In this document: positions 35,544-45,348 of the stretch, piece by piece
Layout: every line of letters starts with the position of its first letter
How positions within the stretch are numbered: position 1 is the stretch's first letter
Assembly (NCBI RefSeq): GCF_017742245.1
Contig: NZ_JAGHKO010000003.1
Span: forward strand, 62,001-126,000
Direction: 5' to 3'
Length of the DNA: 64,000 bases
DNA from: Niastella soli
GTDB lineage: Bacteria; Bacteroidota; Bacteroidia; Chitinophagales; Chitinophagaceae
Position numbers and translations under genes: made by a program
Notes under the pieces: model-generated
Database searches by the model: none
Told to the model about the DNA's origin: nothing
Seen by the model: the letters and a program-made list of their open reading frames with translations, nothing else

Positions 35544-36263
35544 ATGAGAAAATGGGCCGCCTTATTTGTATCAATAGCCATATTGGGAACCAGTTGTCAG
35601 TTTGCCGGTAAACAAATAAAAGGAAATGAACAGGTAACTACTGAAAACCGGCAGGTGAGTGGTTTTACCGGCGTATCGTCACATGGTTCATTTGATGTTT
35701 ATGTGGCTGTTGGCAGCCCCGCTTCGGTAAAAATTGAAGCCGAGAGCAATCTGTTACCTTATATTGAAACTTACATCGATGATAATAATCTGCAGATAGA
35801 TACGAAGGACGACGTATGGTTACGCCCCAAACGGTCGATAAAAATATATGTGACCGCTCCGCAGTTCAAAGAAATACATTCCTACGGCTCAGGCGATATA
35901 ATTGGTCAAACCCCCATTAAAGATTCTTCCAAACTGGACCTGAAAGTATCTGGCAATGGCCATGTTAACCTGGATGTGGATGCCCCGGAAGTGTTTGCTG
36001 ACTTAACCGGCAATGGCGGTATTGAATTAAAAGGCCAGTCAAAGAATTTTGAATGTAAGCTAACCGGCAACGGAAATTTAAAGGCCTATGAACTGCTGGC
36101 GGAAGACACCAAAGTAAAAATACTGGGTAATGGCGATGCGGAAGTGTATGCCAGTGTAAAACTGGATGTAACAGTTACCGGAAATGGCAATCTGCATTAT
36201 AAAGGAAACGCCCAGCCTTCCACTCATATAACCGGGAATGGCAGTATAACCCAGGTGAAATAA
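35544..36263 (+). CDS. GIN-domain (DUF2807) lipoprotein, GNG type
   Basis: A 239-residue lipoprotein (LGTSC, lipidated Cys18) with the head GIN domain (DUF2807), an exported beta-helical fold of unknown function found widely in Bacteroidota. The C-terminal half has regularly spaced turns, each reading GNG (for example GNGHVNLD, GNGGIELKG, GNGNLHYKG). The neighbour has the same architecture with GSG at the equivalent turns. ATG at 35544 gives the signal peptide; the earlier ATG at 35511 adds 11 residues. Confidence 0.85.
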   Translation: MRKWAALFVSIAILGTSCQFAGKQIKGNEQVTTENRQVSGFTGVSSHGSFDVYVAVGSPASVKIEAESNLLPYIETYIDDNNLQIDTKDDVWLRPKRSIKIYVTAPQFKEIHSYGSGDIIGQTPIKDSSKLDLKVSGNGHVNLDVDAPEVFADLTGNGGIELKGQSKNFECKLTGNGNLKAYELLAEDTKVKILGNGDAEVYASVKLDVTVTGNGNLHYKGNAQPSTHITGNGSITQVK

Positions 36264-36292
36264 TTAAATAACCTACCACCAACCCCTTTTTT

Positions 36293-37012
36293 ATGAAAAA
36301 GACAGCTGTTGTTTTATTTGTTGCGCTTATAGCATTTACCTCCTGCTTCTGGCATGGCCACCGGGTAAAAGGGAATGGTCATATGACAACCGAGACCAAA
36401 CAGTTTGGCGATATTAAAGGAGTGGAGCTGCATTCTTCTTTTGATGTGATCCTGATACAGGGCAGCCCTTCGGGGATAAAAATAGAAGCCGAGGAAAATA
36501 TCATTTCGCACATTGAGATGCATGTTGAAAATGATGTGTTGAATATTGAAACAGAAGACAACATCTGGCTGCAACCCCGCAAACATGTACGGATCTATGT
36601 TACTTCTCCTGAATTCAACACCATCAAATCACATGGTTCGGGAAATATTAAAGCCGAAACAAAGATCACCAGCAGCAATAAATTGAAGCTGGGCGCGTCG
36701 GGCAGCGGTGATATTAATATTGAAGTAGATGCGCCAGAAATAGCAGCCAGTGTTTCGGGCAGCGGCGGTATTGAGCTAAAGGGCGAAACGAAGAAGATCT
36801 ATGGTGATGTAAGCGGCTCTGGCAATATAAAAGCCCTGAATTTAATGGCAGAAGAATCTGATCTGAATGTTTCAGGCAGTGGCAATGTACAGGTATACTC
36901 CAGTGTAAAGCTGCATGCCAACGTTTCGGGCAGTGGTGATGTGAAATATAAAGGGGAAGCTAAAACAAGTACGAATATTTCGGGTAGTGGGAGCGTGAAG
37001 AAAGTTGATTAA
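36293..37012 (+). CDS. GIN-domain (DUF2807) lipoprotein, GSG type
   Basis: A 239-residue paralogue of the preceding gene, 29 bp downstream and in the same transcript. Lipidation is expected at Cys18 (AFTSC). Its beta-helix turns read GSG (GSGDINIE, GSGGIELKG, GSGNIKAL, GSGDVKYKG) where the neighbour has GNG. A terminator follows. The pair arose by tandem duplication; the role of the family is unknown. Confidence 0.85.
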   Translation: MKKTAVVLFVALIAFTSCFWHGHRVKGNGHMTTETKQFGDIKGVELHSSFDVILIQGSPSGIKIEAEENIISHIEMHVENDVLNIETEDNIWLQPRKHVRIYVTSPEFNTIKSHGSGNIKAETKITSSNKLKLGASGSGDINIEVDAPEIAASVSGSGGIELKGETKKIYGDVSGSGNIKALNLMAEESDLNVSGSGNVQVYSSVKLHANVSGSGDVKYKGEAKTSTNISGSGSVKKVD

Positions 37013-37030
37013 TATATTAGAAATATAATT

Positions 37031-37068
37031 AACGAGTTAACAGGTTCGCTTGTTAGCTCGTTTTTTTT
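37031..37068 (+). terminator. Terminator after the GIN-domain pair
   Basis: A 12-bp stem with one G-U pair (AACGAGTTAACA with TGTTAGCTCGTT) is followed by eight T. It lies before the convergent pbpC gene. Confidence 0.85.
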
Positions 37069-37136
37069 ACCGGGGATATTATGAAAACAATATTCATTCT
37101 ACTATTACATGATCCCAAGCCTGGCGTTGTCTATAT

Positions 37137-39521
37137 CTACAGATCCACGAACTTCACCCGGATCCAGATATCCCTGTTCCGCCCTTTATCATCTGTACAA
37201 CTGATCTTCACCGGCCCTTCTTCCGGGATAAAGAACTGTCGGTTGTGCGCTTCATCTGCTTTATAAAACTGGTTATTGATATACCAGTATACCTTGTGCA
37301 CATCGTTCCCTACATTACACGATAGCTGTAAGGGTTCCGGGTGCTTTTTGCTGATGAAATATTCCGATCCATTGCGTGGGGAAGTGATGGCCGGCCCCCC
37401 TTCCTTGAATACCCGTTCACAATCTGTATTATGTGGCGGCATTTTTTCATACACAATATGTCTTTCTTCATAAAAGCGTTGCATATCGGGCGTAACCGTG
37501 CGGTACCATTTCTTTTTATAACCACTGGCCGGCTGACAGGATTTACAATAGGAGATCTTTTCATCAACCGAGATGGCTACCTCCTGCAGGTTATTACAAA
37601 GCTGGGTCGATGAAACCAATGGAATGAAATAATCAGTTACTGTGTTGTCGCAATGTTCGCCAGGTGGTAACCCGGTTTCTGAACACACCATTCGAATGTC
37701 GCAATCCTTAGGCTGGGTAAACCATTCCTGGTCGCTGTCGTAGTCAATAGTGTTGAAGATCTTAAACAGCAGCGGCGTGGCTATGTTGGCGCCGCTTAAT
37801 TCGGGAATACCCAATGCTGAGAAGTTGCCCGTCCAGATGCCTACTGTATATTTTTTATTGTAACCAATACTCCAGGCATCGCGGCGTCCGTAGGAGGTAC
37901 CGGTTTTCCAGGCAATCTTGGGCATGTGTTCAGTACTTTGCCAGTTGAGTGGAAAATCAGGTCGATTTACTTTTGACAAAATTTCATTGATCATGAAGGT
38001 AGCTGCGGGAGTTAATATTTTTTCTCCCTGTCCGGGTTGTTGAAAAGCTACCTGGGTATATTTAGGTGCCACGTACCGGCCATCGTTGGCGAAGATGGTG
38101 TACATCCCGGTCAACTCTTCCAGGTTGGCGCCGCAACCACCCAATATCATGGAAAGTCCCAGCTTACGCTGGTCTTTTTTGATCTGTTGAAAGTTACAGG
38201 TGGCCAGCTTGTCAATAAAAGCATCCTTGCCCAGCCATTGCAATCCTTTTACTGCGGGGATATTCAGCGAATGTTCCAACGCATATTCCATGGTTACATA
38301 CCCGTTGAATTGTTTGTCATAATTCTCGGGTGCATAGCCGTTATAATTTACGGCCACATCGGTAATGATGGCCTTGGGTGTCATTAACCCTTCATCGATG
38401 CAGAGACCATATAACAGCGGTTTCAATGTGCTGCCAGGCTGGCGGATGGCTTTGGCGCCGTTCACCTGTCCGGCGTCGATGGTATCGGTAAAGCTGGCTG
38501 AGCCTACATAAGTGATCACATTGTGCGTTTGGTTATCGATAATGATCACCGCTGCGTTGCGAATGTTTTTCAGGGTGAGAATGCGGGAATAATCTGCCAC
38601 CAGTTTTTCTGTCTTTAACTGGGTGTTCAGTTCAATATTGGTCTTAATAATATCGCCCCCCTGTTGTTTCAGTTTCCAGGAAAGATGGGGGATCAGCTGT
38701 GGAATACTGCCACGGGTAGCATTGAGCGGTTCACTTAAGGCATCGGCAATTTCTTTTTGAGTGAAAACCTTGTCGTTGGCAAATTGTTGCAACCAGCGGT
38801 TGCGCTCCTGCACAATGCGATCGTTGTTCTTTCCCATTACCAGTGATGACGGGCGGTTGGGGATAATAGAAAGGGCGGTGATCTCGGCCAGGGACAGGTG
38901 ATCGGGGTTCTTTTTAAAATAAAGAATAGAAGCCGATTTCACTCCTTCAATGTTGCTGCCATAAGGTACCAGGTTCAGGTACAGCTGCAGGATCTCGTTC
39001 TTGCTATACCTTTGCTCCAGCTGTAAGGCACGGAACATTTCGATGAATTTATTAAAATAGGTCCTGCTTTTGGGTTCCAGTGCACGGGCCACCTGCATGG
39101 TAATGGTAGAGGCGCCGGAAGTACGCTTCCAGCGAAAAATGTTTTTGGTGAATGCACGGCCAATAGCCAGTAAATTAATGCCGGGGTGACGGTAAAAATA
39201 CTTGTCTTCCTTCTCTATAATAGTTTTGCGTAACAGCGGCGAAATTTCTTCCAGCTCTGTCTTCATCCGCCATTTCTCATCTCTGGTGAGAAAGGCATGT
39301 AGTACTTCCCCTTTGCTATCGGTAATAATAGTAGAATATTCAATATTGTCGGGCAGGGGGAATACCCAGTTAAGTGAGAAGAATAATATGATGGCAATAA
39401 AAATGGTCAAAAATACCCGTTTACCCCATTTGTAGGTTATTCGGGCATAACGATGGCGGGGTTGCCAGGTTATTATACGATTAATAAATTGCTGTATGGT
39501 TTTTCTGTCTGGGGTTTTCAT
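37137..39521 (-). CDS. pbpC: Penicillin-binding protein 1C
   Basis: PbpC is a bifunctional class A-type enzyme of peptidoglycan synthesis. It has an N-terminal membrane helix (VFLTIFIAIILFF), a glycosyltransferase domain with catalytic Glu105 (EKEDKYFYRHPG), a transpeptidase domain with the serine motif Ser364-x-x-Lys367 (PGSTLKPL), SLN and KTGTSYGRRDAW, and the C-terminal BiPBP domain (about 700-794). The divergently transcribed neighbour is an alpha-2-macroglobulin, the usual genomic partner of pbpC. It ends convergently with the GIN-domain unit. Confidence 0.97.
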   Translation of the reverse strand: MKTPDRKTIQQFINRIITWQPRHRYARITYKWGKRVFLTIFIAIILFFSLNWVFPLPDNIEYSTIITDSKGEVLHAFLTRDEKWRMKTELEEISPLLRKTIIEKEDKYFYRHPGINLLAIGRAFTKNIFRWKRTSGASTITMQVARALEPKSRTYFNKFIEMFRALQLEQRYSKNEILQLYLNLVPYGSNIEGVKSASILYFKKNPDHLSLAEITALSIIPNRPSSLVMGKNNDRIVQERNRWLQQFANDKVFTQKEIADALSEPLNATRGSIPQLIPHLSWKLKQQGGDIIKTNIELNTQLKTEKLVADYSRILTLKNIRNAAVIIIDNQTHNVITYVGSASFTDTIDAGQVNGAKAIRQPGSTLKPLLYGLCIDEGLMTPKAIITDVAVNYNGYAPENYDKQFNGYVTMEYALEHSLNIPAVKGLQWLGKDAFIDKLATCNFQQIKKDQRKLGLSMILGGCGANLEELTGMYTIFANDGRYVAPKYTQVAFQQPGQGEKILTPAATFMINEILSKVNRPDFPLNWQSTEHMPKIAWKTGTSYGRRDAWSIGYNKKYTVGIWTGNFSALGIPELSGANIATPLLFKIFNTIDYDSDQEWFTQPKDCDIRMVCSETGLPPGEHCDNTVTDYFIPLVSSTQLCNNLQEVAISVDEKISYCKSCQPASGYKKKWYRTVTPDMQRFYEERHIVYEKMPPHNTDCERVFKEGGPAITSPRNGSEYFISKKHPEPLQLSCNVGNDVHKVYWYINNQFYKADEAHNRQFFIPEEGPVKISCTDDKGRNRDIWIRVKFVDL

Positions 39522-39807
39522 GTGTGTTAGTTCACCTGTTCACTGCTCGCGCAGTGTCAAAAGCACTTTAATAACAAATTAACATGTGAGGCGAATAAAT
39601 TGATTGTAACTTTCGGCTACAATTTCAACTCTATGGCTTCGTCAAGCTTTCCTCCATAGTTTCCTTGCTAATTTCCGGTTTTCTTTCAATCAACAAAAGG
39701 ATCATTCCAATATTTAATTCCTTTTTGTATTTTAACGCCCTCAACCCGCCTTAGATTGTTGATCGGGGATGGTTTGGGTCTAACCACGCTAATACTTTTA
39801 ACCCTAT

Positions 39808-42800
39808 ATGCGTAAGCAATTGATCGCCTTGATTACAATAGGCGTGTTTGTGCTATCACTGATAGCCGCCTGTAATCGTAGCGCAGTTTCCCTTAGCTAT
39901 ACCAATGCCAAAGGTGAAGTACAATCACTCGGTAACCTGGTATTCCGCTTTGATAAATCCCTTGTTCCTGATTCGTTGTTGAACAACTGGGATTCTACTG
40001 AGTATATTTCTTTTGAACCAAAAATTGCGGGCCGTTTTCGTTGGGAGCATCCGGATGAGCTGGTGTTCTCCCCCGCACAACCATTGTCGCCTGCTACCAG
40101 TTATACAGCGAAGCTGTCAGGTGATTTGCTCGATCATAGCAAATATGGCAAGATCGACAAAGATGATGAGATCAGTTTCTTTACGCCTTACTTACAATTG
40201 GACAACAGCAACGTAACCTGGATGATGCCTGATCAACGTCCTACCAATGCGTACCCACAGGTTGATCTGTATTTTAACTATGCGATCAGTCCGGCTACTA
40301 TTAAAGATAAAATGAAGTTGGAAATAGATGGCAAACCGTTGAAGTACCGCATTATTACAGAAGGGACCGACAGCCGCATTTCTCTCCGCGTGGAGGGGTT
40401 AAAGTTGGAAGATAAAGACCTGGATGCAAAGGTAACCTTCGATAAAGGCCTGGTGCCCGATGGCGGGGTGAATGGTACCAAAGAAGCGATCGAGAACAAA
40501 GTATTCATTCCTTCACCTTTAAACCTTACCATAAATGACGTGCATGCCGAACACGATGGGTTAACCGGAAAGGTGTACGTGCGTACCAGTCAGCAGGTAG
40601 TAATGGAAAACCTGGCATCGCTAATCAAATTTAATCCGGCGGTTAAGTTTTCAGTTGAACAAACGGAAGACGGATTCTCCGTAAGCAGTGAGAATTTTGA
40701 TGCTGATAAAAGTTATGTACTCACCATTAATAAAGGTGTGCGGGGCCGTATTGGAGGGGTGTTGCATGAACAATACGATAATAATGTTGCATTTGGTGAA
40801 ATGGAGCCTTCATTGCGTTTTGGAAACAGCAAAGCAGTATACCTGAGCGCTCTGGGTAACCAGAATATTGAGGTGCGTATTACCAATGTGCCCAAAGTAA
40901 AAGTGATCATTTCAAAGATCTACGAAAGCAATCTGCTGGCAGCCCAACGCTATGGGTATAGTCCAAAAGATTCAAGAGACGGAAGCAGTGGCGACGAAGA
41001 GTACTATGACGGCGATTATTACGACAACAACAGCGATCTGTCGTTAGGTGATGTGATCTATGAACAGGAGATCGATACGCGCTCTTTACCTAAATATGGC
41101 AGCAGCCGCTTGTTCACGTTCAATGTGGAAGACCGCCTGCCCGATTTCAAAGGCATCTATCACATTAAGCTGCGCTCGGCCACCGATTATTGGGTAAGCG
41201 ATAGCCGCTTTATTTCAAAATCAGATATTGGATTAATTGCCCGCGAAGGAAAAGATAAGCTGTTTGTATTTGCCAACTCCATTAAAACGGCCCAGCCGAT
41301 AAACGGAATGAACGTGGTGGTATATGGCAACAACAACCAGGTGCTGGGGACGGGCGCAACCAATGCAGAGGGAGTGGCTGAAGTGGCGTTCTCGCGTAAG
41401 GAGTTTGCCGGCTTTAAACCAGCCATGATCATTGCCAAAACGGCCACTGATTTCAACTACCTGCCCTTCAGCAGCACCCGGGTAAACACTTCGAAGTTCG
41501 ATGTAGGTGGCAAACACGGCAACAGCACCGGATTGGACGCCTTTATATATGCAGAACGCGATATTTACCGGCCGGGTGAGAAAGTGAATTTCTCTGTTAT
41601 CCTGCGCGATCGCCAATGGAAATCGCCGGGTGAACTGCCGGTAAAAATGAAGTTCCTGCTGCCAAATGGGAAGGAGCTAAAGAACTTCCGCAAAACGTTG
41701 AATGCACAGGGCGCTACGGATGGCGATGTAGATATTTCTGAAGCGGCTATCACCGGTAGCTATACGCTGGAAGTGTACACATCGAACGACGTACTGCTGG
41801 GCAGCAAGAATTTCAGCATAGAGGAGTTTGTGCCCGATCGTATTAAGGTAAGTGCCAAACTGGACAAACCATACCTGGAACCAGGTGCGAGCACCAAACT
41901 GGCTATTAATGCCGTTAACTTTTTTGGACCGCCTGCTGCCAATCGTAATTATGAAGCAGAGATCCAGGTAAGCTCCATAAATTTCAATCCCAAACAATAC
42001 GGGAAGTTTGATTTTGGTATAGTGAACCAGGGACTGTCGTTTGACAAAGTGGTGAAGGAAGGCAGCACTGATGAAAACGGCAATGCCAGCGAATCGTATG
42101 AAGCGCCTGCCTTGTTTGCCAACAAAGGATTGTTGAAGGCAACGTTCTATGCGACCGTATTTGATGAAACAGGCCGGCCGGTAAGCCGTAGCGCCACTGC
42201 CAATATTTATACCCAAAAGACTTTCTTTGGTATTGGCAGCGATGGGTATTGGTACTATCCGCTTAACCAGATCGTGAAGTTCCCCATTATTGCCCTTGAT
42301 AAAGATGAGCATGTGTTGAATGGCGCCCGCGCCCAGGTAAAAGTGATCAAACATGAATATCGTACTGTGCTTTCAAAAAGCGGCGATTATTTCAGGTATG
42401 AATCACAAGAGGACAATAAAATAGTAGCTGATCAGAACATTACTATCAGTGGTGAAAATGCCACTTTTCCATTTGTACCGCGTTCACCCGGCGAATATGA
42501 ACTTCAGGTGGCTATTCCTGGGTCGAACAGTTATATAAAGAAAAGCTTTTACAGCTATGGTTTCTGGGGTGGAGAAAACTCTTCATTTGAAGTAAATACA
42601 GAAGGTAATATCGACATCGAGGCCGATAAATCTTCTTACGAAGCAGGGGAGAATGCCAAACTGTTGTTTAAAACGCCATTCAGCGGCCGGATGCTGGTAA
42701 CGCTGGAAACTGATAAAGTGGTTTCGTATCAATATGTAAATGTTGAAGACAGAACGGCGTCGGTTGATCTGAAAATGACAGCAGAGCATTTGCCAAACGT

Positions 42801-45228
42801 ATATGTGACTGCCACGCTTATTAAGCCTCATGAGGTAAGTGAAATTCCTTTAACCGTAGCACATGGTTACAAGAGTTTGAAAGTGGAAGAGAAGAGCCGT
42901 AAAATAAATGTAGAGATCGTAGCGCAGAAATCAGTGCGTTCACGCACACACCAGAAGGTGACCGTAAAAGCGGCGCCTAACAGCTTTGTTACTTTGGCAG
43001 CTGTTGATAATGGCGTGTTACAGATCACAGACTTCAAAACACCGGACCCTTACAATCACTTCTATGCCGCGAAAGCATTAGAGGTAAATGGATATGATCT
43101 GTATCCACTGTTATTCCCCGAATTAAAAGCTACATTAAGCAGTACGGGTGGTGACGGTGAATTGGAAATGAGCAAACGTACCAATCCGATGCCGGCCAAA
43201 AGGTTCAAGATCGTTTCTTACTGGAGCGGTTCTACCAAAACCGGCGGTGATGGGGAAGCTGAGTTTGAATTTGATATTCCGCAGTTCAGTGGTGAAGTAC
43301 GCCTGATGGCTGTGGCCTATAAAGACGAAAGTTTTGGTAATGGCGAAACCGCCATGACCGTAGCCGATCCATTGGTGTTGAGTACTGCCTTGCCACGGTT
43401 CCTGAGCCCTGGCGATACGGTAACTGTTCCGGTTACTGTAACCAATACAACCAAAGGTTCAGCCTCCGTAACTGCTATTATGAATGTAAGCGGTCCGCTG
43501 AATGTACTGGGAGATAAACAGCAATCTGTTTCACTCAATAGCAACAGCGAAGGCCAGGCCATTTTCCAGCTGGTGGCATCGCCAGCCGTGAGCACTGGAA
43601 AAGTAAAAGTGGAAGTACAGGGATTGGGTGAAAAATTCACCGATGAGACTGAGATCAGCATTCGTCCTGCTTCACCATTACAGGTAGTAACTGGTAGTGG
43701 TTCATTCACCGGCGGTAATGGGCAACACCTCAATATTCCGCTGAATGATTTCCTTCCCAATAGTACCGATTACCAACTGGTAGTAAGCCGCAGCCCGGCG
43801 TTGGAGTTGGGTAAGCAATTACGCTACCTGGTTTCCTATCCATATGGCTGTACCGAGCAAACCGTGTCAACTGCTTTCCCGCAATTGTATATCGGTGACC
43901 TCGCTGATCAGTTACACACCAATGCAGGAGGTAAGTCAGTTGCCAACTGGAATGTGCAGGAAGCCATCCGCAAGATCAAATTACGCCAGTTGTACAGTGG
44001 CGCCATTACCTTGTGGGATGGGGAAGGCTCCGAAAACTGGTGGGCTACCATTTATGCGGCTCACTTCTTACTGGAAGCACAGAAAGCCGGTTTTGAAGTA
44101 GACAAGAATGTGTTCAATGGCATTCTCAACTACATGAACAACCGCCTGAAGAATAAAGAGACCATTTTATATTACTACAATAGAGATCAGAAAAGGAAGA
44201 TAGCACCCAAGGAAGTTGCTTATAGTTTATATGTATTGGCGCTGGCTGGTAAACCCAATGTGAGTGCCATGAACTATTACAAGGCCAATGCTATGTTGTT
44301 GAGCCTTGACTGTAAATACCTGTTAAGTGTGGCCTATGCAATTGCTGGTGATAAAGCGAAGTTCAAGGAATTGTTGCCTTCTTCGTTTGCCGGTGAAGTA
44401 TCAGTAGCACAAACCGGTGGCAGCTATTATTCCGATATTCGCGATGAATCAATTGCGCTGAATGCCCTGGTGGATGCGGACCCTGCCAATACGCAGATAC
44501 CGGTGATGGCAAAACATGTGGCCGATCTGTTAAAACAACGTTACTGGTTCAGTACGCAGGAATGTGCGTTCAGCTTCCTGGCCCTGGGTAAAATGGCCCG
44601 TGCAGCAGGAAAAGCCACTATAAGTGCCGATGTAAAAGTAAATGGCAAAACTGTGGGCACTGTATCTACCAGTCCGCTGAAGTTAACCGCCAAACAACTG
44701 GGTGGTACCAATATAGATATTGCATCGAAAGGGGAAGGCCGCCTTTATTATTACTGGCAAAGTGAAGGCATTAGTGTAAGTGGTGCGTATAAAGAAGAAG
44801 ATAACTATATCAAGGTGCGCCGTCGTTTCTTTGATCGTTATGGCCGTGCTGTGGAGGGTAATACGTTCAATCAAAACGACCTGGTAGTTGTTCAGATCAC
44901 GTTGGAGAAAACATACAATGGTGATGTTGATAATATCGCCATCAGCGACATTCTGCCGGCCGGGTTTGAAATTGAAAACCCACGTACCAAGGAAATCCCG
45001 GGTATGGAGTGGATCAAGGATGCAGCCACGCCTACTGCCCTGGATGTGCGGGACGATCGCATTAATTTGTTTGATGATCTGAGATCGGGCCGCCAGGTAT
45101 ACTACTATGCCGTACGTGCTGTGTCGCCTGGAAATTATCGCATGGGACCTGTAAGTGCCGAAGCCATGTATAATGGAGAGTACCATTCTTACAATGGTGG
45201 CGGGGTGATAAGAGTAAATAAGAAGTAG
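39808..45228 (+). CDS. Bacterial alpha-2-macroglobulin, thioester type, lipoprotein
   Basis: The 1,806-residue protein starts with a lipoprotein signal (LSLIAAC, lipidated Cys22) and is probably anchored in the periplasm, where this family traps proteases that reach the wall. MG-type beta domains fill the N-terminal two thirds. The thioester motif GCTEQ is intact at residues 1347-1351 in YPYGCTEQTV, so the covalent trap should be active. The C-terminal alpha-helical TED and receptor-like domains follow. It is divergent from pbpC across 286 bp, rather than co-directional as in E. coli. Segment 390-415 is unusually rich in Asp, Tyr and Ser. Confidence 0.96.
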   Translation: MRKQLIALITIGVFVLSLIAACNRSAVSLSYTNAKGEVQSLGNLVFRFDKSLVPDSLLNNWDSTEYISFEPKIAGRFRWEHPDELVFSPAQPLSPATSYTAKLSGDLLDHSKYGKIDKDDEISFFTPYLQLDNSNVTWMMPDQRPTNAYPQVDLYFNYAISPATIKDKMKLEIDGKPLKYRIITEGTDSRISLRVEGLKLEDKDLDAKVTFDKGLVPDGGVNGTKEAIENKVFIPSPLNLTINDVHAEHDGLTGKVYVRTSQQVVMENLASLIKFNPAVKFSVEQTEDGFSVSSENFDADKSYVLTINKGVRGRIGGVLHEQYDNNVAFGEMEPSLRFGNSKAVYLSALGNQNIEVRITNVPKVKVIISKIYESNLLAAQRYGYSPKDSRDGSSGDEEYYDGDYYDNNSDLSLGDVIYEQEIDTRSLPKYGSSRLFTFNVEDRLPDFKGIYHIKLRSATDYWVSDSRFISKSDIGLIAREGKDKLFVFANSIKTAQPINGMNVVVYGNNNQVLGTGATNAEGVAEVAFSRKEFAGFKPAMIIAKTATDFNYLPFSSTRVNTSKFDVGGKHGNSTGLDAFIYAERDIYRPGEKVNFSVILRDRQWKSPGELPVKMKFLLPNGKELKNFRKTLNAQGATDGDVDISEAAITGSYTLEVYTSNDVLLGSKNFSIEEFVPDRIKVSAKLDKPYLEPGASTKLAINAVNFFGPPAANRNYEAEIQVSSINFNPKQYGKFDFGIVNQGLSFDKVVKEGSTDENGNASESYEAPALFANKGLLKATFYATVFDETGRPVSRSATANIYTQKTFFGIGSDGYWYYPLNQIVKFPIIALDKDEHVLNGARAQVKVIKHEYRTVLSKSGDYFRYESQEDNKIVADQNITISGENATFPFVPRSPGEYELQVAIPGSNSYIKKSFYSYGFWGGENSSFEVNTEGNIDIEADKSSYEAGENAKLLFKTPFSGRMLVTLETDKVVSYQYVNVEDRTASVDLKMTAEHLPNVYVTATLIKPHEVSEIPLTVAHGYKSLKVEEKSRKINVEIVAQKSVRSRTHQKVTVKAAPNSFVTLAAVDNGVLQITDFKTPDPYNHFYAAKALEVNGYDLYPLLFPELKATLSSTGGDGELEMSKRTNPMPAKRFKIVSYWSGSTKTGGDGEAEFEFDIPQFSGEVRLMAVAYKDESFGNGETAMTVADPLVLSTALPRFLSPGDTVTVPVTVTNTTKGSASVTAIMNVSGPLNVLGDKQQSVSLNSNSEGQAIFQLVASPAVSTGKVKVEVQGLGEKFTDETEISIRPASPLQVVTGSGSFTGGNGQHLNIPLNDFLPNSTDYQLVVSRSPALELGKQLRYLVSYPYGCTEQTVSTAFPQLYIGDLADQLHTNAGGKSVANWNVQEAIRKIKLRQLYSGAITLWDGEGSENWWATIYAAHFLLEAQKAGFEVDKNVFNGILNYMNNRLKNKETILYYYNRDQKRKIAPKEVAYSLYVLALAGKPNVSAMNYYKANAMLLSLDCKYLLSVAYAIAGDKAKFKELLPSSFAGEVSVAQTGGSYYSDIRDESIALNALVDADPANTQIPVMAKHVADLLKQRYWFSTQECAFSFLALGKMARAAGKATISADVKVNGKTVGTVSTSPLKLTAKQLGGTNIDIASKGEGRLYYYWQSEGISVSGAYKEEDNYIKVRRRFFDRYGRAVEGNTFNQNDLVVVQITLEKTYNGDVDNIAISDILPAGFEIENPRTKEIPGMEWIKDAATPTALDVRDDRINLFDDLRSGRQVYYYAVRAVSPGNYRMGPVSAEAMYNGEYHSYNGGGVIRVNKK

Positions 45229-45265
45229 TAAAAAAAGTCCTGAGCGGAGTCGAAGGACAAGTTAA

Positions 45266-45306
45266 CAAGGGCGGGTTTCCTGAATGGAAGCCCGCCTTTG
45301 TTTTTT
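45266..45306 (+). terminator. Terminator after the macroglobulin gene
   Basis: A 15-bp stem with two G-U pairs (45266-45280 with 45286-45300) is followed by TTTTTT. A REP-like CCTGAGCGGAGTCGAAGG lies just upstream. Confidence 0.85.
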
Positions 45307-45348
45307 AAGAGAACTTTTCCCGATATTTGTTGATACCCATACCACAAA

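Noticed and set aside
41677-42354. Minus-strand 225-residue frame in the macroglobulin gene
   Set aside because: It is a shadow of the 1,806-residue reading frame, which has clear domains and an intact thioester.
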